Positions 8,933-16,406 of a DNA stretch of 64,000 bases are shown here, piece after piece. The stretch spans positions 54,509 through 118,508 of the forward strand of contig NZ_QKNY01000006.1 of assembly GCF_003605575.1 (NCBI RefSeq), in the 5' to 3' direction. The notes under the pieces were generated by a model, which saw only the letters and a program-made list of their open reading frames with translations, was not told the origin of the DNA and did no database searches. A program made the translations under genes and the position numbers. How positions within the stretch are numbered: the stretch's first letter is position 1; each line of letters opens with the position of its first letter. This stretch comes from Halonotius aquaticus. GTDB taxonomy: Archaea; Halobacteriota; Halobacteria; Halobacteriales; Haloferacaceae.

Positions 8933-9403
8933 ATGACAATCGAATCCGGCGATGAGGTCGTTATCGAGTATGTTGGTCGCGCTGACGACGGAACTGTCTT
9001 TGACACCTCACGCGAGGATGTTGCAACCGAATCTGGGCTGGCCGACGCCCAGCCAGACCGAGAGTTCACTCCGTTGACCGTCTCTGTGGGGGCCGGCGAG
9101 GTCATCGCCGGGATCGAAGAAGCCCTTCCAGGGTTAGACGAGGGTGAGACCACATCTGTCGAGGTGCCGCCGGAGAAAGGCTACGGTGAATGGTCAGAAG
9201 AGCACGTCCAAGAGTACGAGACCGACGAGCTGGCCGCCACTCTCGGTGGCCAACGGCCGGAGGTCGGCCAGTACGTCGAAACCGAGCAGGGCGCAGCCGC
9301 CGAGATCACCGACGTTGCCGACGATGTCTCGAAGGTAGATTTCAACCCGCCGCTGGCCGGGGAAACGCTCCACTTTGAGCTTGAAGTGGTCGCTATCAAC
9401 TAA
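8933..9403 (+). CDS. FKBP-type peptidyl-prolyl cis-trans isomerase (SlyD-like)
   Basis: A 156-residue FKBP. The chaperone/isomerase domain begins VVIEYVGRADDGTVFDTS, and the flap region reads GAGEVIAGIEEALPGLDEGE. An inserted-in-flap segment follows VPPEKGYGEW, and the strand ending HFELEVVAIN closes the fold. It catalyses proline isomerisation and assists folding in the cytoplasm. The lack of a His-rich tail separates it from bacterial SlyD. Monocistronic. Confidence 0.92.
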   Translation: MTIESGDEVVIEYVGRADDGTVFDTSREDVATESGLADAQPDREFTPLTVSVGAGEVIAGIEEALPGLDEGETTSVEVPPEKGYGEWSEEHVQEYETDELAATLGGQRPEVGQYVETEQGAAAEITDVADDVSKVDFNPPLAGETLHFELEVVAIN

Positions 9404-9503
9404 CGGGTTGTTGTTGACTCCGTAGGGGTCGCGGATACCGTTTCTTTGCGAGCCGTCTTGGCACGGTGAGTCGCTCTAAAATTGGCCAATGGGAGCTGTG
9501 TCG

Positions 9504-9824
9504 CTACCGAAGTTTCTGTACCTGCCAGAGAATTCCTGCGCCGGATACCAACAGGATTGTGAGGTTGAACAGCGCCTGAAACAGCGACCGATACTCCCGT
9601 GCGACCCAGGTATCGATCGTTGCTCCGGCAGCGAAATAAAAGCGGAGCGTCGCGATCAGGGCCAACAACGCGAGGCCGGCGACGACCGCATACCGAAGCG
9701 TCCGCTCGATATCGCCGGAAAGGAATCTGCTCTTGTCGGTGTCCTCGTCCACCGATGGTGGTGATTCGGGATCAGTCGACGCCTGTTCATCTGTCGTCGT
9801 GGGGTCGTTGTGATCAGAACTCAT
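9504..9824 (-). CDS. Two-pass small membrane protein, partner of the PGF-tail protein
   Basis: A 106-residue protein: an acidic Ser/Thr/Asp-rich N-terminus (1-35), then two hydrophobic segments (about 45-68 and 86-102) separated by an extracellular-type loop (AAGATIDTWVAREYRS). I do not recognise the family. Its ATG overlaps the TGA of the upstream exported protein in an ATGA arrangement, so the two are cotranscribed and probably work together at the cell surface. Confidence 0.75.
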   Translation of the reverse strand: MSSDHNDPTTTDEQASTDPESPPSVDEDTDKSRFLSGDIERTLRYAVVAGLALLALIATLRFYFAAGATIDTWVAREYRSLFQALFNLTILLVSGAGILWQVQKLR

Positions 9825-10825
9825 GCTGTTCGCCTCCGTGCCAGTAGCCCGCCGACCAGGAGAGCCAGTGCCGCGACCGGAACACCGAACCCGGGGGTTG
9901 CTGAATCGCTTTCGCCCCCTGCTTCCACCCGTTCTTCGTCACGATCCGGTCGTCGGTCGCGTTCGAAATCGCTGACCTCGAGTTCGACCGACTGTCTGGT
10001 CTCGTTGACCGCGATCCGTTCACTCGGGTTGAGATTCACCGCCGTCCGGGTTGTATCGACGATGACACCGTCTTTTTTCAGGACGCCGTCGACGTAGTAG
10101 TTGTAGTTGTTTGGCACCGAGACGGTCAGCGTGGTGCCGGTTGTTCGTCCGGGCTCGATCGTGGCAACATCAGCAGCGTCGCGGTCGGCCACGAGATTCG
10201 AGTCGGCCTGTCGGGCGATCACGCTTACTTCCACATCATCCGACTGCACTGATCCTCGGTTGATCAGTTGGGCGGTGATATCCAGCGTTGCTTGGCTCTC
10301 GGTTGCCGCCTGGACTGAGACGCCAAGCGGTGGCAGCGTCGTCTCGTCGGCAAACTGGATCGGTGTGCGTGCGTATTCAGGCACCAACGCTGCCAGTCCA
10401 CGCACCTCCTGGCGACCGGTATCGACCCGCTGGCCGTCCTGATACACCACGGTTTCGATGCGGTAGCCACCCTCACGGGCGACGCTGAGCGTCGCGGGAA
10501 CGACCCGCTCGCGGTCATCGGCCAACTCGCCGACTTCGACTGTCCGGGTGGTCTCCAGCAACCCGGACTCGGCGTCGATGGCTCGCAGGCGAACCGTGAC
10601 ATTCGGGCTTGGATTCCCGCGATGGCGCAGTGTCGTGTTGACCTGGAGGGCGACGATTTGGCCGCCGACAGCCTGTGGCTGAATGGTGGTGTCGGCGATA
10701 TCGACGTTGCCGGGCTGGGTCGCCGCACGCGGGGCTGAGAGCGCGCCCGGTACGAGCACGGCAACGAGGAGGGCCACCACAACCACGCCGGCGGCTCCGG
10801 CTGCGAGGGTTTTCGTCCGATCCAT
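9821..10825 (-). CDS. Exported protein with PGF-type C-terminal sorting tail
   Basis: A 334-residue surface protein. The N-terminal hydrophobic segment (7-28) is a signal/anchor. The body has two or three beta-rich repeats typical of NEW3/CARDB-like domains (GQIVALQVNTTLRHRGNPSP; SQATLDITAQLINRGSVQSD). An Arg/Asp-rich linker leads to TPGFGVPVAALALLVGGLLA followed by Arg residues, which is the PGF-CTERM tripartite tail recognised by archaeosortase A. The mature protein is therefore probably lipid-anchored outside the cell. It is the first gene of a pair with the small membrane protein downstream. Confidence 0.85.
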   Translation of the reverse strand: MDRTKTLAAGAAGVVVVALLVAVLVPGALSAPRAATQPGNVDIADTTIQPQAVGGQIVALQVNTTLRHRGNPSPNVTVRLRAIDAESGLLETTRTVEVGELADDRERVVPATLSVAREGGYRIETVVYQDGQRVDTGRQEVRGLAALVPEYARTPIQFADETTLPPLGVSVQAATESQATLDITAQLINRGSVQSDDVEVSVIARQADSNLVADRDAADVATIEPGRTTGTTLTVSVPNNYNYYVDGVLKKDGVIVDTTRTAVNLNPSERIAVNETRQSVELEVSDFERDRRPDRDEERVEAGGESDSATPGFGVPVAALALLVGGLLARRRTA

Positions 10826-11019
10826 ACCGGCGAACCACCCGCCGTCTGTAAGTGTTTTTGGGAGGCTATAACACCGCCTTGAGTGACGGCTGCAATGGCA
10901 CCGGTGTTTTGGCGGGCGGGTTGACGCTTGGATGGCTATGACCGCCGGTGCGATTGGCTGTGTCGGTAATTATTCTATTGTTATGACATTTTATCCAGTC
11001 AGTATGTGTATTCAGCCAG

Positions 11020-11031
11020 TATTTTTTTACT
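11020..11031 (+). promoter_or_regulatory. TATA-like promoter of the HEAT-repeat gene
   Basis: The T-run tattttttta (about 11020-11029) is centred about 28 nt before the ATG at 11054. This supports a leaderless transcript and the ATG rather than the GTG two codons upstream. The 230-bp gap before it (10826-11053) is AT-rich for this genome and holds no gene I can see. Confidence 0.5.
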
Positions 11032-11053
11032 CTACCGAGCATAGTATGTGACA

Positions 11054-12280
11054 ATGGCACAAGAACCCTCCTCGGAGATGTTCGACCACTTCTATTCGTT
11101 GTCGAGCCGAGGAGCCTACGGCGAGCTCATCCGGTATATTCGGGATCACGACGACGAGGATGTGCGGTACGGTGCGGCTGGGGTGCTTTCGGAGTCCGTG
11201 TCGGGATTCGCCGAGCAGATGACGCCGCCGGCGCGGAAAGCCCTCGTTGATGCCGTGCTCAACGATCCCAGCGACGCCGTGCGGGCAAACGTTGTGAAGA
11301 CACTGCTCGCCATCGATGAGTCGATCGCCGACAACATCATCACGCGGTTGGAGATGACTCCGGACTCGACGCCGACCGACACGCCGTATCCGCTGATCTT
11401 GACCAAATGGCACGAGCGACAGTGGCCCGAACTCCGATTTCTCGCTGTCGTCGGGTTTGGACGCGTCGGCAGCCACACCACGATCGAAAAGCTGCGGACG
11501 ACGATCCAACGGGAGACCGATCTGCGGGTGATCCGCCGGGCGATCGAGGCCAGCGGCACGGTCGGCGATGAGACGTTTGTCACGCCGATCAAGAACTATC
11601 TGCGGATCGACGACGAGAGCATGTACCAATCAGCCGACGCCGAGGAGATCAGACGCACCAAACAAGCCGCCGTTGAGGCGTTGGTCAAACTTGGTACCAA
11701 CGGTGCCTACGAGGCGTTACACACAGCCTCCCGCGGGACGGATGCCGAACTCAAAGCCTGCGCGCTCAGCGAGATCGGCCGGCTTGCCCCCGACGAGGCG
11801 GTCGATCTGATCGTTGACGAACTACACAACGATGATGACGATGCGGTACGCGAGGAGGCCGCCGAGGGGTTGATCACCACCTTCACCGAATCCGACTTTG
11901 AGGATGGTCACACTGTCCGCGAGCAGGCCCTTGCTGAGATGGACGACGACGTCGACGATGCGGTGTCGGATGAGTTTGCTTCGATCGTTGATGAGTCGCC
12001 CCGGAAACCCGAACAGCGCAACGCGGCGTGGGTGTTGGGCCAACTTGAATCCGACACTGAAGACACCGTCGAGAGCCTGCTTGCGGCTTTGGATGATGAC
12101 GACGACTATCTCAGAATCATCGCTGCCGCCGGGTTGACGACGCTTGACTCCTCGCTGGTCGAAGAGAAGCTTGAAGCCTTCCTTGAGTCGGTCGACGAGG
12201 AGTCTATGGCCCACAACTTGGCGTCGTCGATCCGATCGAATCTACAAGACGGCCCGGAGAAAGTGATCTGGGGCTCGTGA
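11054..12280 (+). CDS. HEAT-repeat (PBS-lyase-like) protein
   Basis: A protein of about 408 residues built of alpha-helical HEAT/armadillo-like repeats along its whole length. Examples are VRYGAAGVLSESV, VRANVVKTLLAID, LRVIRRAIEASGTVGD, ELKACALSEIGRLAPDEA, AVREEAAEGLITTF, QRNAAWVLGQLESD and DYLRIIAAAGLTTLDSS. Such scaffolds bind proteins. No catalytic motif and no membrane segment are seen. Function unknown; single gene. Confidence 0.85.
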   Translation: MAQEPSSEMFDHFYSLSSRGAYGELIRYIRDHDDEDVRYGAAGVLSESVSGFAEQMTPPARKALVDAVLNDPSDAVRANVVKTLLAIDESIADNIITRLEMTPDSTPTDTPYPLILTKWHERQWPELRFLAVVGFGRVGSHTTIEKLRTTIQRETDLRVIRRAIEASGTVGDETFVTPIKNYLRIDDESMYQSADAEEIRRTKQAAVEALVKLGTNGAYEALHTASRGTDAELKACALSEIGRLAPDEAVDLIVDELHNDDDDAVREEAAEGLITTFTESDFEDGHTVREQALAEMDDDVDDAVSDEFASIVDESPRKPEQRNAAWVLGQLESDTEDTVESLLAALDDDDDYLRIIAAAGLTTLDSSLVEEKLEAFLESVDEESMAHNLASSIRSNLQDGPEKVIWGS

Positions 12281-12327
12281 CCGGTTGACCTCGCCTGTTG
12301 TCTGGTGAGTTACCGCAGGCTGCGGTA

Positions 12328-12567
12328 TTAGGGGTCGATCCCCTCGTCGTTGAGGATATAGTAGGTTTCACCGGTATCAAAGCCGAACGACTCCAACACA
12401 TCCCATTCAACCATCGTTGCGACGGCATCCTCGATCGTGTCCTGTTGTGGTGTGTCCTCGCCAAATAGTTCCTCACAGACACGGCTGACCTCCTCGACTG
12501 AGAAGCCAGCCTGTTCGTTCGATACCCGAAGTACCCCCGCCCATACGCGGTCACGATCCGTTCCCAC
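12328..12567 (-). CDS. Small hypothetical protein, possible winged helix
   Basis: A 79-residue acidic protein starting at GTG. The helices VEEVSRVCEELFG and TIEDAVATMVEWDVLESFGF, followed by the beta hairpin GETYYILNDEGIDP, look like a small winged-helix domain without an obvious DNA-recognition helix. I do not recognise the family. It is convergent with the HEAT-repeat gene. Confidence 0.6.
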   Translation of the reverse strand: MGTDRDRVWAGVLRVSNEQAGFSVEEVSRVCEELFGEDTPQQDTIEDAVATMVEWDVLESFGFDTGETYYILNDEGIDP

Positions 12568-12661
12568 GAGATATACCTACTGCCGGTGGCGACCAAAATA
12601 CTATCGCTAAGCGTGAGCAACACAGTATCGCGTCGCTGACAGACGTTGAATGGTTTCACTG

Positions 12662-12677
12662 AATGGACTCGGCGGGA
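12662..12677. repeat. 16-bp direct repeat of the tRNA-Ala 3' end
   Basis: The 16-mer aatggactcggcggga (12662-12677) is repeated at 12758-12773, where it covers the 3' end of tRNA-Ala and two following bases. The 80 bp between the copies hold the C/G/A-rich gagcgaacg / gcgagaacg type motifs common in haloarchaeal spacers, and a second ttcactgaa copy (12653 and 12719). It could be a replication-slippage duplication or an attachment-site scar. No integrase remnant is visible. Confidence 0.6.
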
Positions 12678-12759
12678 CTCCCGCGAGCGAACGGCGTGAG
12701 CGAGTGGGAGGTCGCCGAGTTCACTGAACGAGTTCGAGCGCAGCGAGAACGAAGTGAAA

Positions 12760-12831
12760 TGGACTCGGCGGGATTTGAACCCGCGGCCTTCCCCGTGCCA
12801 GGGGGATGATCTACCGCTGATCTACGAGCCC
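12760..12831 (-). tRNA. tRNA-Ala (GGC)
   Basis: A 72-nt cloverleaf on the minus strand. The acceptor is GGGCTCG paired with CGAGTCC plus discriminator A. The D arm is GATC-AGCGGTA-GATC, the anticodon arm TCCCC-CTGGCAC-GGGGA with anticodon GGC, the variable loop AGGCC, and the T arm GCGGG-TTCAAAT-CCCGC. The acceptor contains the G3:U70 wobble pair, the alanine identity element. CCA is not encoded, and there is no intron. Confidence 0.97.
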
Positions 12832-12860
12832 GCGAACGCAACCTGTCGTTTTCCGGTTTT

Positions 12861-12870
12861 GGTATTAAGG
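12861..12870 (-). promoter_or_regulatory. Promoter of tRNA-Ala
   Basis: On the minus strand the box CCTTAATACC is centred about 35 nt before the mature tRNA 5' end. That predicts initiation near 12839 and a leader of about 8 nt removed by RNase P. Confidence 0.55.
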
Positions 12871-12904
12871 CCTTCGACTCGGGGTAATGAACCCGTCAGC
12901 AAAT

Positions 12905-12920
12905 AGAAAGCCCTTAACGC
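12905..12920 (+). promoter_or_regulatory. Promoter reading toward rps15, with a long leader
   Basis: gaaagcccttaacgccc (12906-12922) matches the box in front of the SRP RNA in this window: both have GAAAG, a few bases, then CTTAACGCCC. It sits about 170 nt before the rps15 ATG. Transcription would begin near 12942 and leave a leader of about 145 nt (12942-13085) that contains no convincing ORF. The leader has GC-rich inverted repeats such as gcccacatgggc (12972-12983). Confidence 0.5.
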
Positions 12921-13085
12921 CCACAGCGGAGAGCAATCGGTGGGAACAGCACAGTCGTAACTCTGACTCGCCCACATGGGCTTGGGATTGCGACAGTGCG
13001 CCACCAGCCCGCAGCGGCCAGTCAGTCGCCTCTGGGCTGTGTGGACACGTCGTTTCTGCGGCCTGTGCCGTTCCAATATCAGACA

Positions 13086-13550
13086 ATGGCACGAATGCAT
13101 ACCCGTCGCCGCGGCTCATCCGGTTCGGATCGCCCGGCGGCAGACGAACCAGCCGAATGGAGCGATGTCGACGCCGATGCCATCGAGGATCGCGTCGTTG
13201 AACTCGCCGAACAGGGCCACGACCCGAGCGTCATCGGAATGAAACTCCGCGACGAGGGCGTCAAAGGGACGCCGATTCCGAACGTCAAACTCGCCACCGG
13301 CAAGAAGGTCGGCGAGATTCTCGAGGACAACGATGCCGCACCGGAACTCCCCGAAGACCTCCGGCGGCTCATGGAGCGCGCAATCAACCTCCGTGAGCAC
13401 CTCGACGAGAACGGCCAAGACCACCAGAACAAACGCGCACTCCAGAACACGGAGTCGAAGATCCGTCGCCTCGCCAACTACTACCGCGGCGACGAGATCG
13501 ACGCGGACTTCAACTACAGCTACGAGCAAGCGAAAGAACTCCTCGAGTAA
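13086..13550 (+). CDS. rps15: 30S ribosomal protein S15 (archaeal S13e/S15 family)
   Basis: A 154-residue uS15. It has the archaeal N-terminal extension (MARMHTRRRGSSGSDRPA), the segment VVELAEQGHDPSVIGMKLRD, then the S15 core EDLRRLMERAINLREHLDEN and NTESKIRRLANYYR. The ATG at 13086 is chosen because the family starts MARMH; the open frame upstream is unconserved. It heads the operon rps15 / DHH-like / pcc1 / rps3ae, with 9 nt to the next gene. Confidence 0.96.
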   Translation: MARMHTRRRGSSGSDRPAADEPAEWSDVDADAIEDRVVELAEQGHDPSVIGMKLRDEGVKGTPIPNVKLATGKKVGEILEDNDAAPELPEDLRRLMERAINLREHLDENGQDHQNKRALQNTESKIRRLANYYRGDEIDADFNYSYEQAKELLE

Positions 13551-13559
13551 GGATTCACG

Positions 13560-14831
13560 ATGTCGGACTCCCGGACTGACGCCGCAGCCGCGACCGCTCC
13601 CGACGCCGCCAACAGGGTGGCCTCGGCGGTAGCGGCCGCGCCGTTCGTCCGGGTCTTCGGCCACGCCGACGGCGACGCACTCGCCGCCTGCGGGCTGTTG
13701 GCGGTCGCGCTCCGCGACCGGGAGATCCCGTTCCGCGTCCACGTCTCGGCGGATCCGGCTGGCGACGCTGTCGCCGCTGAAACTGCCGAAGACAACAGTA
13801 GCGGAGCCGGCGAGCCCGACGCTGACGCCGAGAGCCAATCCCTCGTGGTCAGTCGTGGCCAGCGTGGCCCTGCTGATCTCACGGTGCCGGCTCGCGGCGA
13901 CCGCCAGCCGGCGAGCGTTGCGGCCGCGACGATCAGCCGCGAACTCGGCGTCGATCCCGACCCGGTGCTCGCCTTAGCGGGCATCATCGCCGCCGGCGAG
14001 ACACCCGGCGGTGCCGGGAGCGACGACCTCCTCGCGGCGGCCAAGTCGGCCGGCCTCGTCGAGCGTCGCCCTGGCGTTGCGGTGCCGACCGCTGACCGCG
14101 CCGCCGACCTCGCCCACTCGACGCGACTCGACGCGCCGTTTTCGGGCGATGTTGACGCCGCAGGCGACCTTCTCGCCGATCTCGGTATCCCAACCGATTC
14201 GGACGCCGAGATCGACGCGGAGACGCGGACGGCCCTCGCCTCCGCTGTCGCTGTTGCAACCGCGACCGCCGATCCGGCTGCCCCACAGGCTGCCGATTCG
14301 GTCGAGGCCGCACTCCGGCCGTACGCGACGCCGACCGCACCCTTCGCCACGCTCGGCGGCTACGCTGACGTGGTGTCAGCACTCGCCCGCGAGGCTCCAG
14401 GGGTGGCGGTGTCGCTGGCGTTCGGCGCGCCGGGAGCCGTCAGCGAGGCGGTCGATATCTGGCGCGACCACGCCGCCGCGGCGCATGCCGCACTCGACTC
14501 GCCGACGACGGGACGCTACGATGGCGTTTTCGTCCTCCGTGTCGAGACGGATCGCCCGGCGGTGTTGCCGACAGTCGCCCGCCTCGCACGCGCGTACCGC
14601 TCGCCGGAACCCATCGCGCTCGTCGTCACCGATGACCCGGTTGATGGCCGCCGACAGGCCGCCCTCGCGGCAACCGAGCCGCGCGGGCTTTACGATGCGG
14701 CAGCGACCGTCGCCCGCGAGTTCGACGGCGACGCCGGCGGGACACCGACGCAGGCGACACTCACTGTTGACGGCAGCGTTGCCGACGGCGAGTTGATCGC
14801 CGCGGTCAGGGAGGCACTTGACGATGACTGA
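13560..14831 (+). CDS. Degenerate DHH (RecJ-like) family protein
   Basis: A 423-residue, very Ala-rich protein. It occupies the position usually annotated in haloarchaea as a RecJ-like exonuclease between rps15 and the KEOPS gene. Only the first phosphoesterase motif is still visible, as GHADGDALAACGLL (34-47), with His in place of the first Asp. The DHH motif itself is not found; the matching stretch reads LVVSRGQRGPADL. This suggests a catalytically dead relative, comparable to the Cdc45/GAN branch, but that is inference. Its stop overlaps the pcc1 start. Confidence 0.65.
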   Translation: MSDSRTDAAAATAPDAANRVASAVAAAPFVRVFGHADGDALAACGLLAVALRDREIPFRVHVSADPAGDAVAAETAEDNSSGAGEPDADAESQSLVVSRGQRGPADLTVPARGDRQPASVAAATISRELGVDPDPVLALAGIIAAGETPGGAGSDDLLAAAKSAGLVERRPGVAVPTADRAADLAHSTRLDAPFSGDVDAAGDLLADLGIPTDSDAEIDAETRTALASAVAVATATADPAAPQAADSVEAALRPYATPTAPFATLGGYADVVSALAREAPGVAVSLAFGAPGAVSEAVDIWRDHAAAAHAALDSPTTGRYDGVFVLRVETDRPAVLPTVARLARAYRSPEPIALVVTDDPVDGRRQAALAATEPRGLYDAAATVAREFDGDAGGTPTQATLTVDGSVADGELIAAVREALDDD

Positions 14832-15165
14832 CGCCACCCACAGCGCGGTCGTCACCAGCGCGACTGTGACAACCGAGTACGCGACACCGATGCGCGCCGA
14901 GCGCGTCGCCCGCGCGGTCGGCCCCGACAACACCGCGTCGATGACGACGCAGGTTGAGGCGGCGACCGTGACGACAGAGATCGATCGGGACACCACCGGT
15001 GGGCTGCAATCAACCGTCGACGACTACGTTGTCAACCTCGGCGTCGCCGAGGCAGCACTCGACGCCGTCGACACGGCAGCCGACGCTGGAGGCCAATCCG
15101 ACACCGCTCCGACCGAGGACAGCACAGCAGCCGAAACTACGACAGACGAGACAACCCAACTATGA
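14824..15165 (+). CDS. pcc1: KEOPS complex subunit Pcc1
   Basis: A 113-residue Pcc1-like protein. The family core is HSAVVTSATVTTEY, the helix MRAERVARAVGPDN and the second half VDDYVVNLGVAEAALDAVD. Pcc1 dimerises within KEOPS, which makes threonylcarbamoyl-adenosine (t6A37) in tRNA. The C-terminal 30 residues are a Thr/Ala/Glu-rich tail beyond the usual length of about 80. The ATG overlaps the preceding stop by 8 nt, and the gene ends in an ATGA overlap with rps3ae, so it is translationally coupled on both sides. Confidence 0.85.
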   Translation: MTDATHSAVVTSATVTTEYATPMRAERVARAVGPDNTASMTTQVEAATVTTEIDRDTTGGLQSTVDDYVVNLGVAEAALDAVDTAADAGGQSDTAPTEDSTAAETTTDETTQL

Positions 15166-15815
15166 GCGAACGATCAGTATCTAAGCAGCAACAGGACGGA
15201 AAACGATGGTACACCGTACAGGCCCCCGAGCAGTTCGACCGGGCCGAACTCGGTGAGACCATCGCCGAAGAGCCACAGCAGGTCGTCGGCCGCACCATCG
15301 AGACGACCCTCGGCGACATCAAGGATGACGCCGGATCAGACAACACCAAACTCACGTTCAAGATCAACGACGTGGGCTCGGATACGGCCTACACCGAGTT
15401 TATCAAACACGAGTTGACCCGCGATTACCTGCGGAGCCTCGTGCGACGCGGGGCCTCGAAAACCGAGGCCAACATCACGGTCGTCACGACCGACGACTAC
15501 CGCGTGAAGATCCAGCCGGTCGCCTTCACGACGAAGAAGGCTGACAACAGCCAAGAGCACGCCATTCGGCGTGTCATGATCGACCTCGTCAACGAGGCCG
15601 CCGAAGAGCGAACCTTCGAGGAGCTGGCCGACAGCGTTATCGAAGGACGCCTCTCGTCGGCGATCTACGGCGAGGCCAAACAGATCTATCCGCTGCGACG
15701 GGTCGAAGTGACGAAACTCGAACTCGAAGCCCGCCCCGAAGAGCTGGCCGAAGAGGAAGCCACGGCCGTCGATGTCGACGAAGACGACGTGGCCACCGAC
15801 GTCGCAGACGACTAA
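15162..15815 (+). CDS. rps3ae: 30S ribosomal protein S3Ae (eS1)
   Basis: A 217-residue eS1. Motifs are KRWYTVQAPEQFDRAELGET, VVGRTIETTLGDIKDD, FIKHELTRDYLRSLVRRGAS and LYPLRR-type IYPLRRVEVTKLELE. It ends in an acidic tail (VDVDEDDVATDVADD) typical of halophilic ribosomal proteins. It is the last gene of the rps15 operon. A T-rich stretch (cattttcgcagtttct) about 15 nt past the stop could end the transcript. Confidence 0.96.
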   Translation: MSERSVSKQQQDGKRWYTVQAPEQFDRAELGETIAEEPQQVVGRTIETTLGDIKDDAGSDNTKLTFKINDVGSDTAYTEFIKHELTRDYLRSLVRRGASKTEANITVVTTDDYRVKIQPVAFTTKKADNSQEHAIRRVMIDLVNEAAEERTFEELADSVIEGRLSSAIYGEAKQIYPLRRVEVTKLELEARPEELAEEEATAVDVDEDDVATDVADD

Positions 15816-15860
15816 GCTGGCGACCACATTTTCGCAGTTTCTACCCGCCCAGCGACGCAG

Positions 15861-16286
15861 CTATGCTTCGACAACAATCGTCCCGACCATGCTGCTTGTC
15901 TCATGGGGGATACAGACATAGCTGTACTCGCCGGGTACCTCGAAGGTGTGGCGAAACGTCTCACCGGTTTCGATGCGGCCGCCGCTGTCGTTGTGCCAGG
16001 CTTCTCGGGCTTCGTCGGTAGAGTCGTAGCCGCCGCTGGCGAAGAAGGCTGCTCCCTCCGGCAGGCTGCTCTCGTAGGCGGTGACGGTGTGGCCGCGGGC
16101 GCTCGTGTTTCGCCAGACGACAGTTGTTCCGGCGTCGACGGTGATCTCTTCGGGGGCAAAGGCTGTCGCTCGCATCCCGATGTCGTACTCGGGGCGATCA
16201 AAGGTGCTGAGACAGCCCGCGAGGCCGCCCACCGCGGTGGCCCCAAGCGTGGCCAAAACACGCCGTCGCGTCCGCAACTCGACCAT
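15861..16286 (-). CDS. Halocyanin/plastocyanin-like blue copper lipoprotein
   Basis: A 141-residue secreted copper protein. The N-terminus VELRTRRRVLATLGA has a Tat-type twin arginine, and the lipobox LAGC gives a lipid-anchored Cys. The cupredoxin domain has its copper ligands in GHTVTAYES (His) and YVCIPHETSSMVG (Cys, His, Met). It would carry electrons on the outer membrane face. The start at MVELRT is preferred over an upstream in-frame Met because the signal peptide begins there. Confidence 0.9.
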   Translation of the reverse strand: MVELRTRRRVLATLGATAVGGLAGCLSTFDRPEYDIGMRATAFAPEEITVDAGTTVVWRNTSARGHTVTAYESSLPEGAAFFASGGYDSTDEAREAWHNDSGGRIETGETFRHTFEVPGEYSYVCIPHETSSMVGTIVVEA

Positions 16287-16406
16287 ACAGGGGGTAGGGG
16301 TGGGAGCCATATAGGCCGCGTGGTTCGACCGGCTGTCTGTCACCTGTATCGAGGGCTCGGCCACGAAGATAACAACACATAACCTCCCACTGGCCAACGA
16401 GCAGGT

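Noticed and set aside
12887..13201. A 104-codon frame in the rps15 leader
   Set aside because: It overlaps the true rps15 start in another frame, has non-halophilic composition, and shows no motif.
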